Assembly (NCBI GenBank): GCA_009760855.2
Contig: WPIO01000024.1
Span: 487,501-551,500 of the forward strand
Reading direction: 5' to 3'
Origin: Cristatella mucedo
Lineage: Eukaryota; Bryozoa; Phylactolaemata; Cristatellidae
Length of the DNA stretch: 64,000 nucleotides
A program made the position numbers and the translations under genes. This document shows positions 37,201 through 45,321 of this stretch, piece by piece; the stretch's first letter is position 1; every line of letters begins with the position of its first letter. The notes beneath the pieces are model-generated. The model was not told the DNA's origin and ran no database searches. It worked only from the letters and a program-made list of their open reading frames with translations.

Positions 37201-40200
37201 CGACAGTGGGATCTTATGTATAAGCTGGATATAATAGGCCATAGATTATTCTAGTAATTCCTGTATGTGAGCAAATCGTGTTTATGCTTATGTGTCATTT
37301 AGGTATGAAACCTTTTCTGAGAATAAAGGATCACATACCTCAAGTGCGTTTAATATACTGATTTATTATTCTTCTGCAGCAACTCCATTTAGGGAGTCAT
37401 GCTACAGGAATCGTTATAAAGTAGCTGAAAGGAATTCCGTTTATGTAAAATATGTCACCGAGGAGGAATTTCGAAACCAAAACTTAAGCAGAATGGTACA
37501 ACCGACTCCGGGACGCTCGACAATTGCAACGGTACGTAAAGTTGCATATAGTAGCTGTTCTCTTGGAAATGCTGCCAACGCATAGCAGCTGACTTTGCGT
37601 GCATCTGTTTGCTGCTGTGGCAATTCTGTTGATCTGTTTGTGATCATCTGTAGCCTGCGAGGGTACGACTGGCCACAAACAAGCAGCCGATGCTCGAAAC
37701 GCCCTTTCTCATGGAGCAATTATCTGATGTTGCACAGGTATGACCATTTAAGAATATGCTGGTGCGTATTTATGTTGACTATTTATTACCTCACGAGTTC
37801 TGATATGCCACTGTTACTGTGCCTCTGTTGAATTTCTGTTTATCATTGATTTTCTGAGGGCTTGCCCACATCTACAAGGACACAGCATGACCTAGCTGAA
37901 TAGGAATCCCTGTGTCGAAAGCTGCTTATGAGCCTGTCATATGCCCTTGGCCAATAGTGGCATTGAAGTGCCGTCTGTGACTTCTTATGGAGCTGGAGCC
38001 GAACACAACTGTACAGTCGTGACTTTAAGATGCCTTATGAGTTCACTGGCTACGATACCTTGCCAAACATGATTAACTCGTCATATTTTTTTTTATAAGA
38101 TTTCAATGTAACTTTAAAGGGTTCTTTGTTCTGGAGGCTGTATACATTTCGGTTTTTAAAATCAACCCCGGGCGACCAGATTGCAAGAGTGTAGAATTAG
38201 CTTGTTGTGACACATGTGTCAAGTGAGAACGTGCTGTATCTTTTGATGGTAAAATGGTGCATATTCCTTGAATTACGACGTAGCCACTGTTTTGATACCA
38301 TTTTATATAAGGCAGTTTGTTTTGATACCATTTTATATAAGGCAGTTTTGGCTTTTGATCCCCGAGGCAAGTTAAGTCATAATCTAGTTGCATGCCATAA
38401 TATGAACTTGCTTATACCTGCAGTAAACGTTATGCAAGTTGATTAGGGTGTATTGCTGAGTGCTGATTGGCCTATGTTGTATCATGCAGTTTATTCGTAA
38501 TAACCGGCTATCTCACCAATGTGTGCACACCGTAAGGAAAACCGTTAAAATCGAGGTGCACCTTTTTTGCATGGCTTGTCTGCACGAAGATCTTAGAATG
38601 AAGGCATCACTGTCTAGGTGATTCGTCTGAAATTGGTTTAAGCAGCGTTGAGGTTTTATAATCTCTAATGCTGTGCTACCAGAGTGGATGCACTAGCTGA
38701 TAGTCGTGGTGTGACCTTTGCAACTGCATCCCTCGCTTAATGGTGGTGGGGCATTTTTTAAGACTACAAATGCAAGGTCTCTGGCACGGTCGTGGCGTGA
38801 TATCTTCACTCAAAGGAAAGGTGATCATGCATCACTCCACAGCTCTACTCAGCAGGCTGAGGTACGTTGTTTTAGCCCCGTACCTCAATCTATTTGCCAG
38901 CCACTACTACCTGATAGAATTGGACATTGTAAAGCATTTCTTTTTGCTTACTAGATGCATGACGATCTCAGGAGGACACTCACGTTCGTCGAAAGTGAGA
39001 CAGAGGGGCCGGCGATCAGGGACGCGATCAGCAGCATCACCGACAGCGATAGGACGGCGGCAGAGCGCGCTGCTGCAGCCACCACGTGCCGCCTGTCTGA
39101 AGCTGATGAAGAGCTGATTGTAGGAGCAGCCACGCTGCTGGCGCCGGCGTGGCGCATGCTTTTTCCGTCGCCATCGTTTCTGCGCAGAACCTTTGTCCGT
39201 GACGGCGATCGCGTGCGTCGTTTGGCCTAGGGCATCGAGGAAATAGAACGTCGTCTCCAGCTCGAAATCGAAGCCATGGAGCGCGCAAAGACGGCCGACG
39301 CGGAGAGAATGGTCGAGGTGCTGGGCTTCTCCGCTGGGCCGTCTGCCGCAGCAGCAGCATCGTGCAGCGACGAGCGGGTCGCAGCAGCAGCAGCCGCCGA
39401 TGCTGTTGTTGCCCGCCTCCGCTGCCCGCCGAGGGCGAGCGCCGAGCGCCCGTTTGACCGGTCCTCGTCAGCATCGCTCCTCCTCGACGCTCTGCAGCAC
39501 TTGTCGCTGGGCAGCTCGCCAGAGCTCCCCGGAGCCACCTCGCGATCGTCCGAGCCGGAGCGGCACGCCGCGACGGACGTGGCCTCCCCCGCGGCGAGGT
39601 CAGGCCAGGGTGGCAGCGCGCCGGAAGCTTGGCCGCCTGCGTCGACGTCCTTACTGCTCTCTGCGAAGGCAGCCGACGACGATCCTGCTGCCCCTGCTGC
39701 TGCCCAAGAGGCCGTGCAGCCTGCTGGTGGCCGGCTGACGCCGGCTGAGCCGTTGCGGTCGCCGCGCTTTCAGCCCTGCGAGCGGCCGCATGCGGCGGTG
39801 GCCGAGATCGACTGCTCGGCTACAGCTGCCGTCGAGCCCGACTCGCACGCGGCCGACCTGCCCACAGAGATGGAGGTGGACCACCAGGGAGTGCACGGTA
39901 TCCGACAGACCGACGTGCTGCACGCTGGCGACGGCAGCGGCGGAGGCGAGCGAAGTCCGCTCGAGAGCGAGTCGCTGCGCTCGCAATCCCGCTTCATAGC
40001 CGCCATCGACCGACTCGGCGGCGGAGGCAGCAGCAACTATGCGGCCGCTAGGGCGAGCTCGGAGGAGGCGCCGTTCTGGGAGCCGATGGCGCAGGAGTCA
40101 TGTCGCTCCGGCCCACCTGCCACCGCTGCAGCTGCTGCTGCTGCTCCTGATTCGCGGCAGTGCAGAGCAGGGCTCGCCAGCGCGGTCGGAGGAGGCGCCG

Positions 40201-41336
40201 TGACGTCCGGTTGGTGTCGGTGGGCGGCGACACTATCGGCGAGTGCCACTTCCGGCTGGACACCGTTGGTCTCTGCACGCTTTGCTGCGTCTGTCCCGGC
40301 CTCGTCCTGCCCGGCCCTGCTGGAAGCTGAGCAGGAAGCCGAGCTGGATGTGGAGGCGTGGCACACGCCCGTGTTCAGGCAGCGAGCCGGCACGATATCT
40401 GTGCTGGACTGCGGCGCCTACAGCCCCAGGGCAGCGGGGACTGGCGCTGGGACGGCTTCCGGCGAGGCGGACGGCACTGCTCGGACACGATGGCGTGGAC
40501 CCGTGCAGCAGCAGCAGCAGCTCGCTGCCACTGCCGTGCCGCCCGGCGGTGGCAGCGAGCCTTTCGAGGCCGATCGCCCAGAGAGCTCGGGCACGATCGA
40601 GCCTCCGCCTCCTCAGCAGCTGACCAGCACCTTGTACACTGGCAGCCCTTGGCTTCAGCAAATCGCCGGTCGTCCTGGCGATGACACGTGCGATCGGCAG
40701 CCAATGGGATGCGCCGTTGATGAAGCCACACACCGGGTGTCAGATCAGCAGACAATGGCTGCGTACGGTGTCGGCGCGGCGCACTGCCTGGCCTCTGCAG
40801 CAGCCGACCGAGGAAGCGGCCGCGTCTTGCCGTTGCGGTCGCTTGCCTCAACGGCTGCCACGATCGTGGAGGCGCGACCATCTCTCGACGGCGCCGCCGC
40901 TACCTCGCCGCCGAGCGCTTTCGTGCGCACCGTGGGGAGTGGCGCAGCGGACGAGGCAAGACTTAGGCCGTCGCTGTCGGGCATCGCATTGGCCCCGCTG
41001 CTGCAGCAGCAGCAGCACACTCCCATTGCCATGGCACTCAACTCTGTGCAAGGCATCGTTGCGGTGGACTCGTCGGCACTAACGCCCGGCACTGCTAGCG
41101 TGACTTTGTCTACTGCCAGCAGCAGCAGTAGCACACCGGAGCTTCTGTACCAGCTCTCTCTCATGGGTTTGCTTATCAATGCGGCTGAGAGGTTTGAAAG
41201 TGTGCTAGTCAATGAGGAGTGTGCGCTGTACCTGTGTCGCGCCTCGACACGACTGAAGCAGCAGCAGCATTCGCCATTCGCCCGAAGTGAGCTGCCTGAT
41301 CCGGTGGCGATTTCGCTCACCCACGGCGACGACAAG
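22979..41336 (+). CDS. Gene 2: unrecognised multi-exon protein (10 visible exons)
   Basis: Gene span on the plus strand; the coding parts are the exons listed separately: 22979-23041, 26081-26357, 29427-29578, 31667-31815, 34018-34166, 36734-36863, 37380-37531, 37654-37737, 38763-38861 and 38955 onward. Every junction keeps one frame, which is strong evidence that the model is broadly right. The product begins basic and Ser/Pro/Lys-rich with KPAPA repeats, has a charged middle with TPFRESCYRNRY and PTPGRSTIATPARVR, then acidic/helical segments, and finally a long Ala/Ser/Pro/Gln-rich disordered region. I do not recognise the family. TP-x-R motifs and basic disorder occur in spindle and cytoskeletal proteins, but that is only a guess. 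A TAG at 39228 interrupts the last exon. Confidence 0.75.
23075..23202 (+). mobile_element. tRNA-derived SINE copy 1
   Basis: Diverged copy with a B-box-like GAGTTTTAGTCC, the family core GGCCAATCCTTTATTGCCAAG and the 3' end motif GAAGCTTTTAAATCAGC. Confidence 0.6.
23745..24135 (+). repeat. Unclassified diverged interspersed repeat, copy 2
   Basis: Collinear partner of 21470-21870 in the same orientation; see that entry for the shared blocks. Confidence 0.6.
24140..26080. other. Gene 2 intron
   Basis: No supported exon. A short LINE-like tail remnant (AGCCTTAAGAGAACTAAATC) lies at about 25610-25680. Confidence 0.5.
26081..26357 (+). CDS. Gene 2 exon, basic N-terminal region with KPAPA repeats
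   Basis: Acceptor tattttcttgcag, donor GAG|gtatgc, phase 2 in and phase 0 out. It encodes a hydrophilic stretch rich in Lys, Arg, Ser and Glu, with a 15-bp tandem at 26278-26330 giving APAKP repeats. The first ATG in frame is at 26124 (MGPPELLVEKT). Upstream the frame is open to the acceptor, so this can be either the start exon or an internal exon. Confidence 0.75.
26278..26333 (+). repeat. 15-bp coding tandem repeat
   Basis: Units of AAGCCTGCACCTGCA, about 3.5 copies, encoding KPAPA in gene 2. Confidence 0.95.
26358..29426. other. Gene 2 intron with old LINE-like remnants
   Basis: Decayed tails at about 28025-28310 (minus, ATAATAATAAATTATTTATA then AGTGCTCTAAGAGTGCTAC) and 28755-28810 (plus, GCAAATGTAAAGTGCCTAGC). 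No host exon was seen. Confidence 0.5.
28025..28310 (-). mobile_element. Old family C LINE-like 3' fragment
   Basis: Minus strand. A 112-codon open remnant follows the tail sequence; no motif is strong enough to assign the exact part of the reverse transcriptase. Confidence 0.4.
29427..29578 (+). CDS. Gene 2 exon with GC donor
   Basis: Acceptor gtgtgtgtag, phase 0 in. It encodes VKAPLTVRPK, then HALSWKTFEPDQLEDPEK, then VETRKIQ. The best end is AG|gcaagt, a consensus GC-AG donor in phase 2, which joins perfectly to the exon at 31667. No GT donor near it gives a compatible phase. Confidence 0.78.
31667..31815 (+). CDS. Gene 2 exon
   Basis: Acceptor gtttgggacag, donor gtaagt, phase 2 in and phase 1 out, 149 nt. 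It encodes ARDITRGAKPRG and a Pro/Ser/Gln-rich stretch ending MQQQAL. Confidence 0.75.
31820..34015. other. Gene 2 intron with a family C LINE fragment
   Basis: Apart from the LINE-like fragment at 32840-33490 I see no supported feature. Confidence 0.5.
32840..33490 (-). mobile_element. Family C L2-like LINE 3' fragment
   Basis: Minus strand. The ORF at 32993-33478 has SNLDYCDSLYSGL, matching the SRLDFCNSLLAGL box of families A and B but strongly diverged. It ends in an ATT/ATC-type tail near 32845. Confidence 0.55.
34018..34166 (+). CDS. Gene 2 exon
   Basis: Acceptor cttcctgctgtag, donor ACT|gtaagt, phase 1 in and phase 0 out. It encodes FETDEGALNSILTCRGVTAP, then a Ser/Thr-rich part ending TLRKGGST. 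The first part could form an amphipathic helix. Confidence 0.78.
34229..34254 (+). repeat. (CT)n microsatellite
   Basis: About 26 bp CT repeat running into a TCTATCTC-rich stretch. Confidence 0.95.
34590..34900 (+). mobile_element. Diverged family A reverse transcriptase fragment
   Basis: The frame encodes QQLNNYLSSSDLTSKFHLGF and LLLVLLDISVLFETLDH, a decayed version of the LDLSAAFDTIDH box. A degenerate 3' tail (TTTGCAGCAATTTGTGAAGC) may belong to it near 35450-35540. Confidence 0.6.
36070..36195 (-). mobile_element. Family B LINE 3' tail
   Basis: Minus-oriented short copy: ATGTAATGTAATGTATCTC, GTAACTCCACAAAGTCATAA, ACCATGTGGGTGTTAC, CCTAAGCGGCTTTCGGTACG. The terminal repeat is visible as TAATG units. 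Confidence 0.8.
36734..36863 (+). CDS. Gene 2 exon
   Basis: Acceptor tttgtgttgcag, donor gtaagc, phase 0 in and phase 1 out, 130 nt. It encodes FGARASVYATCESRYNLRDG, then WKPTLESKHCPEHTESLVPV. Confidence 0.8.
37380..37531 (+). CDS. Gene 2 exon
   Basis: Acceptor attcttctgcag, donor ACG|gtacgt, phase 1 in and phase 0 out. It encodes TPFRESCYRNRYKVAERNSV, then a charged stretch ending PTPGRSTIAT. A TP-x-R motif occurs in both halves. Confidence 0.82.
37654..37737 (+). CDS. Gene 2 exon (84 nt)
   Basis: Acceptor catctgtag, donor CAG|gtatga, 28 codons in phase 0: PARVRLATNKQPMLETPFLM, then EQLSDVAQ. It continues the basic/TP-rich segment of the previous exon. Confidence 0.8.
38288..38347 (+). repeat. 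30-bp tandem duplication
   Basis: TTTTGATACCATTTTATATA plus AGGCAGTTTG occurs twice in direct succession within a gene 2 intron. Confidence 0.95.
38763..38861 (+). CDS. Gene 2 exon (99 nt)
   Basis: Acceptor gcattttttaag, donor GAG|gtacgt, 33 codons in phase 0: TTNARSLARSWRDIFTQRKG, then DHASLHSSTQQAE. The upstream frame is closed by TGA at 38712, so the acceptor must lie between. Confidence 0.68.
38955..41336 (+). CDS. Gene 2 large GC-rich exon, interrupted by in-frame TAG
   Basis: Acceptor tttttgcttactag. It encodes MHDDLRRTLTFVESETEG, then a helical Ala/Arg-rich part ending in TAG at 39228-39230. The same frame then runs open to 41460: GIEEIERRLQLEIEAMERAK, polyAla, polySer and polyGln, and a more ordered end with YQLSLMGLLINAAERFESVL. 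A donor AAG|gtagcg at 41336 is in phase 0; past it the peptide looks non-coding. A run of about 740 codons without a stop is unlikely by chance even at this GC content, so both sides of the TAG are probably coding. Alternatives are a true stop with a long open 3' UTR, a second start at Met 39276, an allele or sequencing change CAG to TAG, or a tiny intron. Confidence 0.65.
39228..39230 (+). other. In-frame TAG in gene 2 exon
   Basis: The codon is TAG followed by GGC. The predicted helix on both sides (VRDGDRVRRLA and GIEEIERRLQLEIEAMERA) is continuous in character, so a former CAG glutamine is plausible. TAG is used as the normal stop of the asparagine synthetase gene in this window, so a reassigned code is not suggested. 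Confidence 0.9.
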
Positions 41337-41584
41337 GTAGCGTGGAGGGGCGTGTGCTGCTTGTTTTGCTTCCTCGTTCGACGGTTCGACTGTGTCTCTC
41401 GCTGGTGGTGTCCGGCGCTTGTGGTCGAGCTTGTCGTGCAGCAGCTGTTAGTGCAAGGATGAGCACACTTAGTTGTTCATTGTGCGTGGTAACACGACTC
41501 AAGTCAGATGAGTAGATGTACTATAAAACCACCACCACTAGCTGATTTAACTGCGTCTTTAATCAAGTGCAGATGAGCCTTGAC

Positions 41585-42225
41585 GGCTAGGAAGCCAGAT
41601 TAGCAACTATTTCAGATAGGTAGGTCGGAGCAAGAGAATGAAGGGACATAAAGGTTGGTAGTATTGGCATGGAAGAAGATTTGCAAGTAGTGAATTGCAG
41701 AAGCTTAGGCGTGTTGTCACAAATGCATGGACCAGTTTGGCTGTGGTATTCTTATCTAAGCAAGCCTGAATGTTTGTAGTGTTATGTAGGTGGCAGTTGG
41801 CACATTCTGCAGAGCTGAGGCTGTAATGTAGTGAAAGATTATTTTGGAACAGTATACCCAGGCTCTCTACACAGGCTACTAGAGCTGTCGTATGGGCTGT
41901 TGGACAAGCCTATTTCAAGTGGTATAATAATAATAATAATACGCCCTTAAGTATAGCGCCCTCAAATCACTTCTTTCCTAGCTAGGCATAGTTGAGTTTC
42001 AGTTTCTTAGTGGCACCAAGGGTGCTCCTAATGTTAAATTGGTTTTTATCATCATTTAAGTTGTAAAAGTTTTGCTGTCTTACAAATGCAAACGTCAGCA
42101 GTACATGCTGCAAAGGGTTTGGGTGAGTTTGGTATTAATAAAGGCTGATTGGGGGATCAAAGTAAAGGTACATAACTGTGTGTCGTCTGCTTAATAATGA
42201 AAGCCTAGATTGTGCTTGCAATTAT
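41585..42225 (-). mobile_element. Diverged family A LINE fragment
   Basis: Minus orientation: GAATGAAGGGACATAAAGG, CACAAATGCATGGACCAGTT, GGTTTTTATCATCATTTAAG, GAAAGCCTAGATTGTGCTTG. An ATA-repeat tail of another insertion sits inside near 41925-41985. Confidence 0.6.
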
Positions 42226-42865
42226 ATAAACAATTCAACTGTGTGAGCACAGCACGTTCAATGTTGTGCCGCAAGTTAACCGGGCTATTACAGAGTAGAA
42301 GTCTGTGGAGTAGTTTGCTGTGTAAGCACAGCATGCTTGATTTTATGCCGTATATCAAGCTGGGTGTTACAAGGCAGGAGTAAGTGATTGGTGCTGTAAT
42401 GTTTTCTTGCTTTGCACTCAAGATACTCGAGAACTGATATGCCTAATCAAAGTGCACGGCACTTTTACAATGACTTTATCAGTAAACTGACATTTCACTT
42501 ATCGAGTATTTGTATTGCTTAGTAGCCAGTAAATCGTCATGAATCCTGCATAACTCGTGCTGCACAAACTCCTGCCTATAGGTATTTCCTAATAACTACC
42601 AGTTATGGCTTACCTTATGCATCTATTTAATTGCAGCATTTTATACCGATCCGGAAGACTGACTCAGAAGACTCACTCTCAACTACTTCGTCGCACGAAG
42701 GATCTGCATTTCGCTGCTATACACCATAATTAATCTCACCCTTAGCATGGGTGACTGACGTCTGCCTTACAGTTTTAACGTCAGGACCATTTGCTTTGAG
42801 CAGTTCCGGCACTGCCCTTCTTTTGGGGCTGATGTCACTGCCGTATTTATTTCTCCGTCATACAA

Positions 42866-43014
42866 GTATTGTTTGGTATGATGCGTCGGTTTGATGCTGA
42901 GATCTACATTCTGCCCGGCGAACGTTTGTTTGCAAATAATTTTTCCAAAATGGACATGAAAACGGAGATTTTTGTTCAATCAACTAATGAAAAAGTTATC
43001 AAGCTGGAGCCAGG
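42866..43014 (+). CDS. Tentative orphan exon
   Basis: A plus-strand frame encodes FDAEIYILPGERLFANNF, then TEIFVQSTNEKVIKLEPG, ending at a possible donor CCAGGA|gtatgt with a possible acceptor cgtcatacaag. It reads like protein but I do not recognise it. It could be a further exon of gene 2, though its entry phase does not fit the AAG|gtagcg donor at 41336. Confidence 0.25.
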
Positions 43015-43717
43015 AGTATGTCATCCCAGCACAAATGTGAAGACTGGCATGTTTAAGTGATGATCATCTACTGCTGCGACTTTTATTTTCGTGGCACCTG
43101 CGTGCCAACTGAGGTCAACTGGTGCCTGCTGAGACCCCTAGCTTATAATCAGCGATCGTGATATGAGTTTTTTATTGTAATGCCATAGGCGTTATCATAT
43201 GACTACGATGACAGATTAGTGAACTTTTACCCGGGTCGTGTCGCTAGTACTTGTGTAATCGAGGGCTGTAACAGCAATAGCAATCATGTAATATATACAT
43301 ATGCATTTCTTCTGTCATTTACAAGTGCCTGAAGGCCCTTGGACTTCCAAATGATTGCTGACCGCAGAATGTACTAGAGTTGCAATAAGGCATTGGTGGG
43401 CTTGATGGCCGATGGTCACTATAGTTGATTCGTCAATGAGGCCGTCAATGATAGCCACACTCGCAGGACCGAGCCAGCTGCGACATTAGCTGTGGCTAGG
43501 CAGCCAATAGTAGCTAAATACGGAATGGCGAATGTACGTAATAGCTCGTTCAAGGTCTTTCCCATAGCAGCAGAGGCCTTATAGATTTGATAAAACATAA
43601 CAACAGGTCCTTCGTATGGCGCCGGAAGAGAACCGAATGTCTCGGTGCTTGGCAAATCGCTACAAGAACAAGGCTTATTGACGCTGTTCATGCTTTGACA
43701 ATCTAAGGGATTGCTAT

Positions 43718-43860
43718 TTGTCTCCGTCTGTAACTCCACAGAGCCTCAAAGACTATGTGAGTGTTACGCAGGAGAGTTTTGCACAGCTCACTCACGGCCT
43801 AAGCGGCTTTCGGTATGTATTCGGTAGCGGACAGACTTCATCTTACACTACAAAAAAGTG
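43718..43860 (-). mobile_element. Family B LINE 3' tail
   Basis: Minus-oriented: GTCTGTAACTCCACAGAGCC, GTTACGCAGGAGAGTTTTGC, CCTAAGCGGCTTTCGG, GGACAGACTTCATC. Diverged relative to the copy at 44.65 kb. Confidence 0.78.
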
Positions 43861-44650
43861 AGAAGCATAGCTAAGTCACGCGAGATGCAATTATTACAAT
43901 AATTTGGCTGAGATGCAACTAGGCTTTTCAAAGGTTAATTCAGAACCAAGCCGGGATTGGAGAAGGCAGGTTTAAAAGCGAAGCAAATTGCCGAGCCTTA
44001 TTTATTAGCAGTATGAAAACAATCAGGTTTCTGCAAACAAAATCAACAATTTCTTAAGGTCAAATTTGGCAAAACGTCCCACGAGAGCCAATCAATGCGA
44101 AACTCACGTCTCAGCTAAAAGAGACTACTTCGCAAGTCATTCTTGAAGTTGTCATTGGTTCAAGTCCTGCTATGAGCGATCCTTCGCTGCAAGCACACTG
44201 CAAGCGGCGATGATAGCCGTTACAGCTCTGCCGCTATTCATTTTTTTGTTAAGACTTTCCACAAAGCCGTATTCAATCAAACTGGCGAACATGCTGCCTG
44301 AAGCTCTATCAGATTGTCAACCTGACAAGTCAGAGTGGTCCATAGTTCTGCTGAACCAAACTGGTGGATTGAAAAGATTTGTCGTAGGCTCTGACAAGAC
44401 TGAACATTTATTCCTAGGACCGATCTGGCTCTGCTAGTAAACTTGGCAGTGTCTAATCTCGGACAAATGGCTCGGGTAGAAATCGAGGTCGTTCTGACAA
44501 GGCCTGTACCGAATAGTTGATTTCTGTTATTCGGCCGAATACAAGTAGTTTACAGAATAGGTCAACAGACAAAATTACAATTGTTGATGAAAGTAAAGTA
44601 TTTTTACTGGACCCTGCTCTTTGGACCTCCAGATGGCATACGCTCACGCT
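43860..44650. other. Intergenic stretch, nothing recognised
   Basis: Only short unsupported ORFs. It lies between the 3' end of gene 2 and the 3' end of the asparagine synthetase gene. Confidence 0.5.
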
Positions 44651-44654
44651 TATG

Positions 44655-45320
44655 TAATGTCTGTAACTCCACAAAGTCATAAAGACCATGTGGGTGTTAC
44701 GCAGGAGAGTTTTGTATAGCTCACTCACAGCCTAAGCGGCTTTCGGTACGCATTCGGTAGCCAACAGACTTCATCTCACCCAATAAAGAGAAAGAGGGAA
44801 GCATAGCAGAGATAGTCAGGAGAGCAGTTAAGGTAGTGAGTAGCATAGAAGTAGCAGCTCAGGACCGCTGAAAAGGATGAGCCATAGTCGGCAGTAGGAG
44901 ATTAGTTGTCGTTGCGTAAGAATTGTCGAAGCGAGTTCCACAGTCTAGGACCTGCAGAGCTAACGCTTCTGTCGCCAACGGTCTTTAAGCGGAGGAATGG
45001 GACAGCTAATTTATTGTCCACACAGGACCTCAGGGCACGAACAGGCTGAGACTGACGCAGCAATTCAGCTAGGTACGAAGGAGCCAAGCCGTGGCGGGCC
45101 TTGTGGGTCAGCGTAAGAACTTTGCTCTTTATCCGTTGCTCAACCGGCATCCATCCTAGCTCTTTTAGCAAAGGAGACGCGTGCTCAAACCGCTGGGACT
45201 TGAAGACCAGCCTTGCAGCCATATTCATAGTCCGCTGCAGTGGCCTAATAGCTTTCTTTGGCAGCCCAGCCAAAAGGAAATTACAATAATCCAGCCGAGA
45301 CAGAACTAAGGAGCTAAGAT
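44655..45320 (-). mobile_element. Family B L2-like LINE 3' end
   Basis: Minus strand. The ORF from about 45320 down to 44902 encodes LSRLDYCNFLLAGLPKKAIR, KSQRFEHASPLLKELGW and GPRLWNSLRQFLRNDN, then the complete 3' UTR and hairpin to 44655. Confidence 0.88.
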
Positions 45321-45321
45321 T

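Noticed and set aside
39210-39230. An alternative nuclear genetic code with TAG as an amino acid
   Set aside because: The asparagine synthetase gene ends at TAG at 47443-47445, and TAG is not found inside its other exons.
39037-40881. Long minus-strand and shifted plus-strand ORFs within the gene 2 exon
   Set aside because: GC-rich shadow frames; the plus frame from 38955 is the one in phase with upstream exons and the one that stays open longest.
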